A stretch of DNA of 47,240 bases from positions 311,703-358,942 of the forward strand of contig BMUX01000010.1 of the NCBI GenBank assembly GCA_014650415.1. Direction: 5' to 3'. The position numbers were made by a program, and so were the translations under genes. The notes under the pieces were generated by a model. That model was given only the letters and a program-made list of their open reading frames with translations. It did not search any database and was not told the DNA's origin. Each line of letters starts with the position of its first letter. Position 1 is the first letter of the stretch. The stretch is from Streptomyces spiroverticillatus (GTDB lineage: Bacteria; Actinomycetota; Actinomycetes; Streptomycetales; Streptomycetaceae). This document shows positions 1-7,683 of the stretch, piece by piece.

Positions 1-153
1 CTGCCCGCACCTTGGGTGCCGGGTGCGCGCAGCCCCGGGGCCCTCGGGGCGCCTCCCAGCACCGGGCAGGTCAAGCACCGGCCCGCTGGGCCAAGGAGGC
101 CCCAGCCCCGCCCCTTCACCTAAAGCGCTCGCCGCGCGGCTGGGTGGGTGGCT

Positions 154-252
154 GGTCGCGCAGTTCCCCGCGCCCCTGAAGGGGCACGGATGAGAGCGCC
201 CGCGCGGCGGAGCCGCACATCGGGGCGGGGCCGCGACCCTGAAGGGGCACGG
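154..252. repeat. Streptomyces-type intergenic repeat with short hairpins
   Basis: Bases 1-282 hold no convincing gene. The stretch at 154-187 runs through GCAGTTCCCCGCGCCCCTGA and ends in a GCCCCT/AGGGGC hairpin. From memory this is a sequence family found in many intergenic gaps of Streptomyces chromosomes. A shorter copy of its right end (CCCTGAAGGGGCACGG) recurs at 237-252. The copies lie downstream of the minus-strand serine hydrolase, so a role in transcript 3' ends is possible but not shown. Confidence 0.55.
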
Positions 253-282
253 TGCCCGGGGTGGTAGTGAGGGGGAGTGGTG

Positions 283-1449
283 TTACTTGGGGCAGAATTC
301 CGCCTCCATGACCGTGTCCGTGTCACCACTCCAGTCACCGTTCAGGTGGAGCGCCACCGACGTGCGCCCGTCCTCCCCCGTCACCGCATGCGTCGTCGAC
401 CCGTGGATTCCCCCCGTGTGGCCCCAGACCGCCTTCCCGCAGGACTGCACCTCCTTGAAGATGCCCAAGCCGTAGGACAGGTCCGGGCGTTGGGGGTGCA
501 CCGGCACGGTGGTCTTCATCTCGGTGAGCTGCCGCTTCGGCAGGAGCTTGCCGGTGAGCAGGGAGCGGTAGAAGCGGTTCAGGTCGGCCGTGCTGGAGAT
601 CATGCCGCCCGCCGCCCCCGCCAGGGTGGGGTTGAGCTCGGTGACGTCGTACTTCTTGGCCGTGGCCGGGTCCTTGCCGAAGGTCGTGTAGGCGCGGCTG
701 CTGGGACGCCCCAGCCGCACCTCGTCGTGCGGGACGGAGGTGGCGCGGAGGGCGAGGGGGCGCAGGATGCGGCGGGTGATTTCCGATTCGTACGAGCGGC
801 CGGTGGCCTTCTCGATGATCATCCCGGCGAGGATGTAATTGGTGTTGGAATACTGCCACTTGGCGCCCGGCTCGAAGTCCGGGGCGTGCTTCATGGCGAC
901 CCGGACGAGGGCACGGGCAGGGAGTGAGTCGTAGCGGTGGGCGAGGAAGCCCTCGGACATGTGCTCGCTGACGAAGGTGGGGTCGCTCGTGTAGTTGTAG
1001 ATGCCGCTGGTGTGCTGGAGGAGCTGACGCAGGGTGATCCGGCTGCCGTCGTGGCCGTTGCCGCGCACCACGCCCGGCAGCCACTTCTCGACCCGGTCGT
1101 CGAGGGAGAGTCTGCCCTCGGCCTCCAGCTGGAGCACCACCGTGGCGGTGAAGGTCTTGGTGAGGGAGCCGATGCGGAAACGGTCCCCGGCGTCGCGCTC
1201 GCGGCCGGTGGTGAGGTTGCCGACCCCGGCGGTGTTGGTCCAGGCCCGGCTGCCGCCCGGCCCCTCGGAGCGGGCCACGACACCGGGCGCCCCGTCCCGT
1301 ACGAGCGCGTCGACGGCGGCCCGGGTCCCGGCGTGGGGGTCCGGTGCGTGGTCCTGTGCGTGGGCCGGGACGACGGTGGCGGCGAGCGCGGCTGCGGTGA
1401 CGGCGGCGAAGAGGGCGGTGCGCGGTGCGCGACGGGTGCGTACGGGCAT
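283..1449 (-). CDS. Secreted serine hydrolase (class C beta-lactamase / D,D-carboxypeptidase family)
   Basis: A 388-residue protein with a Sec signal peptide (basic start, hydrophobic core at about residues 11-26, AHA-type cleavage site near 31). The penicillin-binding fold motifs are all visible: S95-L-T-K98 with the nucleophile serine, Y200-S-N202, and H344-T-G346 in place of KTG. These are the marks of the beta-lactamase/esterase/R61 carboxypeptidase superfamily; R61-type D,D-carboxypeptidase is the nearest guess because HTG is common there. It probably acts on peptidoglycan peptides or esters outside the membrane. The ATG at 1449 is preferred over an upstream in-frame start at 1500 because AGGGA lies 6-10 bases before it. 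Two cysteines near the C-terminus could form a disulfide. The substrate cannot be told from sequence. Confidence 0.88.
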   Translation of the reverse strand: MPVRTRRAPRTALFAAVTAAALAATVVPAHAQDHAPDPHAGTRAAVDALVRDGAPGVVARSEGPGGSRAWTNTAGVGNLTTGRERDAGDRFRIGSLTKTFTATVVLQLEAEGRLSLDDRVEKWLPGVVRGNGHDGSRITLRQLLQHTSGIYNYTSDPTFVSEHMSEGFLAHRYDSLPARALVRVAMKHAPDFEPGAKWQYSNTNYILAGMIIEKATGRSYESEITRRILRPLALRATSVPHDEVRLGRPSSRAYTTFGKDPATAKKYDVTELNPTLAGAAGGMISSTADLNRFYRSLLTGKLLPKRQLTEMKTTVPVHPQRPDLSYGLGIFKEVQSCGKAVWGHTGGIHGSTTHAVTGEDGRTSVALHLNGDWSGDTDTVMEAEFCPK

Positions 1450-1578
1450 CTGGGTTCCCTGCTGACTCGGGTGCGTGCCGGGCGACGGGTGCGGCGGCAT
1501 GTCGCGTATGGGGACCGGAGAGCCGTTTCCCGGGTTGCCCGTCCTGTTGGGGTTGAGCCGGTTTCGGCCAAGGAGGGC

Positions 1579-2250
1579 GTGAAGGGAAGGGCGCTATGGT
1601 CGCGTTCCGTCGCAGCAGAATCTTCGTACCTCACCGTGACCGCAGACGCTTACGACTCCGTGGCCTCCCTCTACGCCGAACTCTCCCGCGACGCACTGGA
1701 CGGCGCCCCGCTGGACCGGGCGGTGATCGCCGCCTTCGCCGAGTTCGTACGGGGCGGGGCTGTCGCCGAAGTCGGGTGCGGGCCCGGTGCGGTGACCGCC
1801 CACCTCCGGGATCTGGGGCTCGACGTCTTCGGGGTGGATCTCTCGCCCGCGATGATCGCCCTCGCCCGTGAGGCGTACCCGGACCTGCGGTTCGAGGTCG
1901 GGTCCATGGATGCGTTGGGTGTGCTGGGGGCGGGGGACGGCTCGCTGCGCGGGGTTTTGGTCTGGTACTCGATGATTCATACTCCGCCCGAGGAACTCCC
2001 GGAATATTTCCGTGAGTTGGCGCGGGTCGTGGAGGCCGGTGGGCATCTTCTGGTCGGATTCTTCGAGGCGGAGGGGGGTCCCGTCACACCCTTCGACCAC
2101 AAGGTCACGACGGCCTACCGGTGGCCCGTCGACGGCCTGGCCCGGCTGGCCGCCGACGCCGGGTTCGTGGAGGTGGCGCGGATGCTGCGCGAGCCGGGGG
2201 AGGGTGAGCGGTTCCGGCGGGGGCGGCTCCTCATGCGCAGGGAGGGGTGA
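1579..2250 (+). CDS. Class I SAM-dependent methyltransferase
   Basis: About 223 residues with a Rossmann methyltransferase fold. Motif I EVGCGPG at about residues 64-70 binds S-adenosylmethionine, followed by the acidic loop FGVDLS and a motif near WYSMIHT. The N-terminal pattern SYLTVTADAYDSVA is usual for small-molecule methyltransferases of actinobacteria. The start is uncertain. GTG at 1579 keeps the SYLT segment but its AGGAGG is only 2 bases away. GTG at 1636 has no ribosome site and would need leaderless expression. It is convergent with the LysR gene, and the two stop ends overlap by 20 bases. Substrate unknown. Confidence 0.8.
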   Translation: MKGRALWSRSVAAESSYLTVTADAYDSVASLYAELSRDALDGAPLDRAVIAAFAEFVRGGAVAEVGCGPGAVTAHLRDLGLDVFGVDLSPAMIALAREAYPDLRFEVGSMDALGVLGAGDGSLRGVLVWYSMIHTPPEELPEYFRELARVVEAGGHLLVGFFEAEGGPVTPFDHKVTTAYRWPVDGLARLAADAGFVEVARMLREPGEGERFRRGRLLMRREG

Positions 2251-3181
2251 GCCGGGCGGGGGGTGCGCCGGCCGTCCGCCGGGGGAGCGGAAGGTGGTGG
2301 TCCATGAAGGGGGTCGAGGTGACGAACTCCCGGAATTTCAGTGCTGCTTCGGAGAGGTGCGCGTCCCTGTTCCAGACGAGGGTCAGGGTGCGTTCGCAGC
2401 CGGGGGCGTCCAGGTGGACCCACATCACCGGAACCCGTTCGTGCGTGCGCACCTGGCGGGACACCTCCGGGATGATGCCGATGCCCAGACCCGCGCTGAT
2501 CATGTCCTGGCTGGCCCCCGGCTCGTCGCCCTCGCAGGAGATGAGGGGGGTCAGGCCCTCCGCCGCGAACAGGCGGTCGAGCAGGGCCCGTTGCCAGTGG
2601 CCCTGACGCGTGGTGACGAACGGCTCGTCGGCCAGTTCGGGGATCGTCACGCTCTCCCGGCCGGCCAGCCGGTGACCGTACGGAACCGCCAGCAGCACCT
2701 CCTCGCGGGCCAGCACCACCGTGTCGAGGTCCGCGCCCGGGAGGGGCTGTGACGCGACACAGAAGTCGACGTCCCTGGAACGGAGTTGACGGTCCATCTC
2801 CTGTGCGTCGGACTGGTAGAGCCGTACGTCCGCACGAGGGTGCGCGGTGCGGAAGCTGCCGAGGACCGGGGCGATGGTGAACAGGGTTTCCGAGGCCACG
2901 CCGACTCGGCCCAGTCCCGTGTCGCGTGCCTCCGCGACCGCCCTGCGGCCGTCGTCCAACTCGCTGAGGGCACGGTCGACATGGCGCAGGAAGACCGCAC
3001 CGTACTGGTTGAGCCGGATGCGGCGCCCCTCGCGGTCGAAGAGGGGAGTGCCGAGGTCCGCCTCCAGGCGCGCGATGGTGCGGCTCAGGGAGGGCTGCGC
3101 GACGTGCAGTTCCTCGGCGGCGCGGCTCATGTGCTCGTAACGGGCGACTGTCCGGAAATAGCGCAGTTGCAGCAGGTCCAC
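2231..3181 (-). CDS. LysR-family transcriptional regulator
   Basis: A 316-residue LysR regulator. Residues 1-60 form the winged helix-turn-helix (MSRAAEELHVAQPSLSRTIA), followed by the periplasmic-binding-like effector domain. The start chosen is GTG at 3181, with GAAGGG 6 bases upstream; this gives the standard family beginning VDLLQLRYF, whereas the longer reading from 3256 adds an unrelated tail. It is divergent from cydA across 188 bases, the usual arrangement for a LysR protein that controls its neighbour, so control of cytochrome bd synthesis is a reasonable inference. Effector unknown. Confidence 0.9.
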   Translation of the reverse strand: MDLLQLRYFRTVARYEHMSRAAEELHVAQPSLSRTIARLEADLGTPLFDREGRRIRLNQYGAVFLRHVDRALSELDDGRRAVAEARDTGLGRVGVASETLFTIAPVLGSFRTAHPRADVRLYQSDAQEMDRQLRSRDVDFCVASQPLPGADLDTVVLAREEVLLAVPYGHRLAGRESVTIPELADEPFVTTRQGHWQRALLDRLFAAEGLTPLISCEGDEPGASQDMISAGLGIGIIPEVSRQVRTHERVPVMWVHLDAPGCERTLTLVWNRDAHLSEAALKFREFVTSTPFMDHHLPLPRRTAGAPPARLTPPCA

Positions 3182-3213
3182 GATTCGCCCTTCGGAGCGT
3201 CGAGTCGGGCAGA

Positions 3214-3255
3214 TGCCATGCTGGTTGATGCCTCTGGGGTTATCTTCACATGGCA
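3214..3255. promoter_or_regulatory. Inverted repeat in the LysR-cydA divergent region
   Basis: TGCCATG (3214-3220) and CATGGCA (3249-3255) are exact inverted copies 28 bases apart, with a further ATGCC between them and GGCAT shortly after. LysR sites commonly use such dyads, so this is a candidate site for the adjacent regulator. No clear Rex (redox regulator) palindrome was found, although TTCACA occurs at 3245-3250. Confidence 0.3.
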
Positions 3256-3369
3256 AAAGTGGTCTTGGAAGGCATGAGGGGTTCTCCCTACGGTCAAGGG
3301 GCGGGCCCGCAGCGCGTGTTGGCGGGGCGGGCCGGCATCCCCCCCTGCCCCTCCAGGAAGGCCGTCGCC

Positions 3370-4656
3370 ATGAGCGCTGCGGATCTGGCCCGACTCCAGT
3401 TCGCGGCCACCACCGGCATCCACTGGCTGTTCGTGATCCTCACCATGGGGCTCGTCCCCCTCGTCGCGATCATGCACACCCGTGCCGCCCTCACCCGCGA
3501 TCCCGCCGTCCGCACCACGCGGGAGCGCATGGCCCGCTTCTGGGGTCAGCTGTACGTCGTCAACTACGCGGTCGGCATCGCCACCGGGCTCGTGATGGAG
3601 TTCCAATTCGGGCTCAGCTGGAGCGGGTCGAGCAAGTTCGCGGGCAATGTCTTCGGTGCGCCGCTGGCGTTGGAGACGCTGATCGCCTTCTTCGCGGAGT
3701 CCACCTTCCTGGGGATGTGGATCTTCGGGTGGGGGCGGTTGCGCCGTGGGGTCCACGTCACGTTGATCTGGCTCGTGGCTCTCACCGCATACGCCTCCGC
3801 GTACTGGATCATGGTGGCCAACGGCTTCCTCCAGCATCCCGTCGGCCACGAAGTCCGCGACGGGGCGGCCTACTTGACCGACTTCGGTGCACTGCTCACC
3901 AACGACAGTGCCCTGGTCGCTCTCCTCCACGTCGCTCTCGGCGCGTTCACCACCGGCGGCGTCTTCGTCGCGGGCGTCAGTGCCTGGCACTTCTTGCGGC
4001 ACACCACCGAGACGCGGCTGTTCCGGGAGTCGCTGCGGCTGGGGCTGTGGGTGTCGACCGTCGCCTCGTTCTTCGTGGTGGTCGTCGGCGAGATGCAGCG
4101 GCCCGTCATCGCGGCCACCCAGCCCATGAAGGAGGCGGTGATCCGCGGTAGCGGGGTCGCCGAACTCCAGGAACAGCTGGTCAGGGAACACGGACCCGGG
4201 AACTACGTGCCCTGGGAGGAGACCGTCCGCTTCTCCATGGACACCATGACGCTCATCGGCAACACCGTCTCCACGATCACGCTCATCGCACTCGTGCTGG
4301 TGTGGAAGGACCGGGTCGTGCGGTGGCGGCCGGTCGCGTGGGTGCTGGTGGCCATGATCCCGCTCCCCTTCCTCGCTTCCGTCGGGGGCTGGGTCGTACG
4401 AGAGCTGGGGCGTCAACCCTGGCTGGTGTACGGGGAGTTGACGGTCGAGGACGCGCTCTCGAACGTGGGCCGGGGTTCGCTGCTGGTGTCCTGCGTGGCC
4501 TTCATCGCGCTCTTCGTCGCGCTCGCCGTGACGAACTGGACCCTGATCACGCGCTTCGTCCGCAAGGGGCCGGACGCCGTTCAGCTCGGGGCCGTGGAAC
4601 CGCTGCCCGAGGGTGGGCCGGGCGGCGAGGGGAAGCAGCCGGTCGCCACCTACTGA
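3370..4656 (+). CDS. cydA: Cytochrome bd ubiquinol/menaquinol oxidase subunit I
   Basis: A 428-residue integral membrane protein, the haem-bearing and quinol-binding subunit of cytochrome bd, which reduces oxygen to water with high affinity. Visible family marks are the N-terminal TGIHW histidine (a haem ligand), the LLHVALGAF histidine, repeated membrane helices, and the GRQPW motif near the C-terminal third. It has the short quinol loop usual in actinobacteria. The ATG at 3370 is chosen because AGGAAGG lies 9 bases before it and because homologues start just ahead of the first helix. It heads cydA-cydB-cydD-cydC. The oxidase normally serves low-oxygen growth or growth with a poisoned cytochrome c branch. 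Confidence 0.96.
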   Translation: MSAADLARLQFAATTGIHWLFVILTMGLVPLVAIMHTRAALTRDPAVRTTRERMARFWGQLYVVNYAVGIATGLVMEFQFGLSWSGSSKFAGNVFGAPLALETLIAFFAESTFLGMWIFGWGRLRRGVHVTLIWLVALTAYASAYWIMVANGFLQHPVGHEVRDGAAYLTDFGALLTNDSALVALLHVALGAFTTGGVFVAGVSAWHFLRHTTETRLFRESLRLGLWVSTVASFFVVVVGEMQRPVIAATQPMKEAVIRGSGVAELQEQLVREHGPGNYVPWEETVRFSMDTMTLIGNTVSTITLIALVLVWKDRVVRWRPVAWVLVAMIPLPFLASVGGWVVRELGRQPWLVYGELTVEDALSNVGRGSLLVSCVAFIALFVALAVTNWTLITRFVRKGPDAVQLGAVEPLPEGGPGGEGKQPVATY

Positions 4657-4708
4657 GCGAAGTCCACGTGTCCTTGAACTGCTCCGTGAAAGAAGGAAGT
4701 TGAGCCTG

Positions 4709-5725
4709 ATGAGTCTGGAGACCCTCTGGCTGGCGCTGCTCGGCCTGCTCCTCTCCGGGTACTTCGTACTCGGCGGGTACGACCTCGGCGTACAGATGCT
4801 GCACCCCTTCCTGCGGCCCCCGGGCGAGGAACGGTCCGCCCGGAACCCCGCGCTCGACGCGATGGCCCCCTTCTTCCTCGGCAACGAGGTCTGGCTCGTC
4901 GCCTTCACCGGCATCCTCTTCGGCGCCTTCCCGCACCTGGAGGGCACCCTCCTGTCCGGCCTCCATCCCCTCATCGTCGCCATCCTGCTCGGCCTGGTCA
5001 CCGGCAACGCCGCCGTCCAGCTCCGCGGCCGGGCGCGCACCGCCCGGGGGCGGGCCCGCTGGGACGCCCTGATCGTCGGCAGCGGCGTACTGCCCGCCCT
5101 CGGCTGGGGGCTCGTCGTGGGGCTGCTGCTGCGCGGGGTGCCGCGCAGGGGCGACGGGAGCTTCCACATCGGGTTCGGGGAGGTGTTCTCGCCGTTCGTG
5201 CTGGCCTGCGGGGTGACCACCGCACTGCTCTTCGCGGCGCACGGGGCGGCCTTCGTGGCGTTGCGGTCGGGCAGTGAAGCGGGTGTGCGGGCAGGGCAGT
5301 TGGGGACGGTATCGCTGCGGGGTGCTGGTGCCTTCGCCGTGCTCGCGCTGCTGCTCACCCTCTTCGGGGCGGGCGCGCGAATGACGAATCCGCTGCCCTC
5401 CGTCCTGATCGCCGCCCTGTACGCGGTCGCCCTCGGTGCCGCCTGGTGGACCCTGACACGAGGACACCGGGTCGGGGCCTTCGCCGCCACGAGTGCCGCG
5501 GCCCTGCTGCCCGTACTGCTCATCGGGGCGGGCCACTATCCGTACCTCCTCATCACCTCCGCCGGCCACGGCCTGACGATCAGTCATGCGGGCACCGACG
5601 CCGTCACCTTGAAGCTGCTGACTGCCTTCGGGGTCGTGCTCGTCCCCGTGATCCTCGCGTACCAGGTGTGGAGCTGGCGGACCTTCCGGGGGCGCACCGG
5701 GATGCGGCACCCGAGCTACTTCTGA
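4709..5725 (+). CDS. cydB: Cytochrome bd oxidase subunit II
   Basis: A 338-residue hydrophobic protein beginning MSLETLWLALLGLLLSGYFV, followed by the GGYDLG motif typical of CydB. It pairs with CydA to form the membrane-embedded oxidase and stabilises the haem b595/d centre. The ATG at 4709 follows GGAAG by 9 bases, 52 bases after the cydA stop, so the two are presumably co-transcribed. Start, length and order all match the family. Confidence 0.95.
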   Translation: MSLETLWLALLGLLLSGYFVLGGYDLGVQMLHPFLRPPGEERSARNPALDAMAPFFLGNEVWLVAFTGILFGAFPHLEGTLLSGLHPLIVAILLGLVTGNAAVQLRGRARTARGRARWDALIVGSGVLPALGWGLVVGLLLRGVPRRGDGSFHIGFGEVFSPFVLACGVTTALLFAAHGAAFVALRSGSEAGVRAGQLGTVSLRGAGAFAVLALLLTLFGAGARMTNPLPSVLIAALYAVALGAAWWTLTRGHRVGAFAATSAAALLPVLLIGAGHYPYLLITSAGHGLTISHAGTDAVTLKLLTAFGVVLVPVILAYQVWSWRTFRGRTGMRHPSYF

Positions 5726-5756
5726 GGAATCCCGGGCAAGGAGAGGGGTGTGCGCG

Positions 5757-7418
5757 ATGAAGGCGGTCGAGAGACGGCTGATGAATGAAGTGCCCTTGTT
5801 GCGTAGGCACTTGCAGGTCTCGACGGTGCTTGCACTGGTCGGCGGCGGGCTCGTCGTCGCCCAGGCGGCGCTGCTGGCGAAGGTTCTCGCGGACGGGTTC
5901 GCCGGGTACGGGGCCGATGGCGCGGCGGTGGTCGTGCCGGCGGCGGTCATGGGCGGGCGGGCGCTGGTGGCATGGGTGCGAGGGTTCCTCGCCCAACGCG
6001 CCGCCGCCGACGCCAAGCGGGCACTGCGGGACCGCGTCACGGCCGGCCTGCGGCGTACGAACCCGCTCCGGCTCGCGGGCGGTCGGCACGGGGAGACCGC
6101 CACGCTGCTCACCCGGGGCCTCGACGCCCTCGACCCGTACATCGTCGGCCACCTCCCGACGAAGGCCGCCGTCACGGTGGTGCCACTGGTGGTGCTCGGC
6201 TGGATGGCCCGGACCGATTGGGCGTCGGCGCTCGTGGTGCTGATGACGCTGCCGCTGCTGCCGGTGTTCGGGGTGCTGGTCGGCATGCACACGGCTCAAC
6301 GCACCGCGAAGCAGTGGGAGTTGCTGTCCCGGCTGGGCGGGCACTTCCTGGACGTGGTCGCCGGGCTGCCGACACTGCGGGCGTTCGGGCGGGAGCGGCA
6401 CCAGGTGGGTGTGGTGCGGGAGATGGCGGAGGCGCACCGCAGGGCGACCGTGCGCACGCTGCGGGTGGCGTTCCTGTCCTCGCTGGTCCTGGAGACGGTC
6501 GCGACGCTGTCGGTGGCGCTGGTGGCGGTGCCGGTGGGGCTGCGGTTGCTGGGCGGGGAGGTGGAGCTGGAGGTGGCGCTGACGGTTCTCTTCCTGGCGC
6601 CGGAGGCATATCTCCCGCTGCGGGCGGCGGGGGCGGCGTTCCACGACAGTGCGGAGGGGCTGGGGGTGGCGGAGAAGGTGTTCGCCGTACTGGACGGCGA
6701 GGGCCGGGCTGCGGAGGGGGCTCTTCCGGTGCCGGGCGGGGGCCGGGTGCCGTTGAGCGTGGACAGGGTCACCGTGCGATACCCGGGGCGGGCAGTGCCA
6801 GCGCTGGAAGGGGTGTCGCTGAGCGTCCGTACCGGGGAACATGTGGCCTTGGTCGGGCCGAGCGGGGCGGGGAAGTCGACGCTGCTGGCGCTGCTGCTGG
6901 GGTTCGTGGAGCCGGGGGAGGGGCGGGTCACGGTCGGCGGCGTCGACCTCGCGCAGCTCGATGCGGAGGCGTGGCGGGAACGGGTGGCATGGGTGCCGCA
7001 GCGGCCCCACCTGTTCGCCGGGACCGTCGCGGAGAACATCCGTCTGGGGCGGCCCGGGGCGAGCGAGGCGGAGGTGCGGGCAGCAGCGCGGGCGGCGCCC
7101 GCGGAGGGCTTCGTGGCGGAACTCCCGGACGGCTACGACACGGCCCTCGGCGAGAGCGGATTCGGCCTCTCGGCGGGCCAGCGCCAACGCATCGCGCTGG
7201 CCCGGGCCTTCCTGCTGGACGCGCCGGTGCTCCTGCTGGACGAGCCGACGGCGCACTTGGACGTGGGGAGCGAGGGGTAGGTGGTGCGGGCGATGGCGGA
7301 GCTGATGCGGGGGCGCACGGTGGTGGTCGTGGCACACCGGGCGGGGGTGCTGCCGCATGTGGACAGGGTGGTGGAGGTCTCTCCGGCTCAGCGGGTGGCG
7401 GTGCCCGGGTGGGCGTGA
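5757..7418 (+). pseudogene. cydD: ABC exporter subunit CydD, interrupted by an in-frame TAG
   Basis: CydD is half of the CydDC exporter, which sends cysteine and glutathione out of the cytoplasm and is needed for cytochrome bd assembly. The membrane domain is followed by GPSGAGKST (Walker A, about residue 367), LSAGQRQR (signature, about 471) and LLLDEPTAHLD (Walker B and D-loop, about 492). A TAG at 7278-7280 ends the frame after 507 residues. The same frame then continues without a shift to TGA at 7416-7418, encoding the missing VVVVAHRAG H-loop segment. One base change, GAG to TAG, explains the break. The truncated product would lack the H-loop histidine and should not hydrolyse ATP normally. 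The ATG at 5757 follows GGAGAGG. A sequencing error is a live alternative. Confidence 0.85.
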
Positions 7419-7683
7419 GGGACTTCCCTGCGGGCCTCGGGACGGTGGGCGTGGGGGCGCGGTCCGAGGGCCGGAACGGGTGCCGAGTGCTCGCTCGTCA
7501 GGCGGCCGGAATTCGCGTGGGCCGAGAGGTCCCCGGCCCCGCCCGCCCCTTCTCCGGAACGCCGGAGAGGTCGGGCACGGCTGCGGTGAGGTACGGGTCG
7601 ACCTCCGCCCGAGCGTGACCCCTGCCGCCCTCCAGCCCCGCGACCCGCCGCCCCCCACCCCGGAACCCAGAAAGGTCCTCGCC
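7419..7683 (+). other. Gap between cydD and cydC; one small hairpin
   Basis: 265 bases without a supported gene. The only structure seen is TCTCCGG-AACG-CCGGAGA at 7551-7568, a perfect 7-base stem without a following T run. In S. coelicolor, as I recall, cydC and cydD form one fused gene. Here they are separate and in different frames, so the gap may be the remnant of a lost linker or hold a cydC leader. Confidence 0.4.

Noticed and set aside
1..282. Short open frame at 120-338, minus strand
   Set aside because: It overlaps the repeat, is Arg/Pro/Ala-rich and has no coding signature.
1596..1871. Small plus-strand frame starting with ATG at 1596 behind GGAAGG
   Set aside because: The ribosome site looks good but the frame gives an Arg-rich protein and conflicts with the methyltransferase frame, which has clear SAM motifs. 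A frameshift at the methyltransferase start cannot be fully excluded.
3240..3260. Rex redox-regulator site before cydA
   Set aside because: Only one half-like TTCACA is present, without the matching arm at the expected distance.
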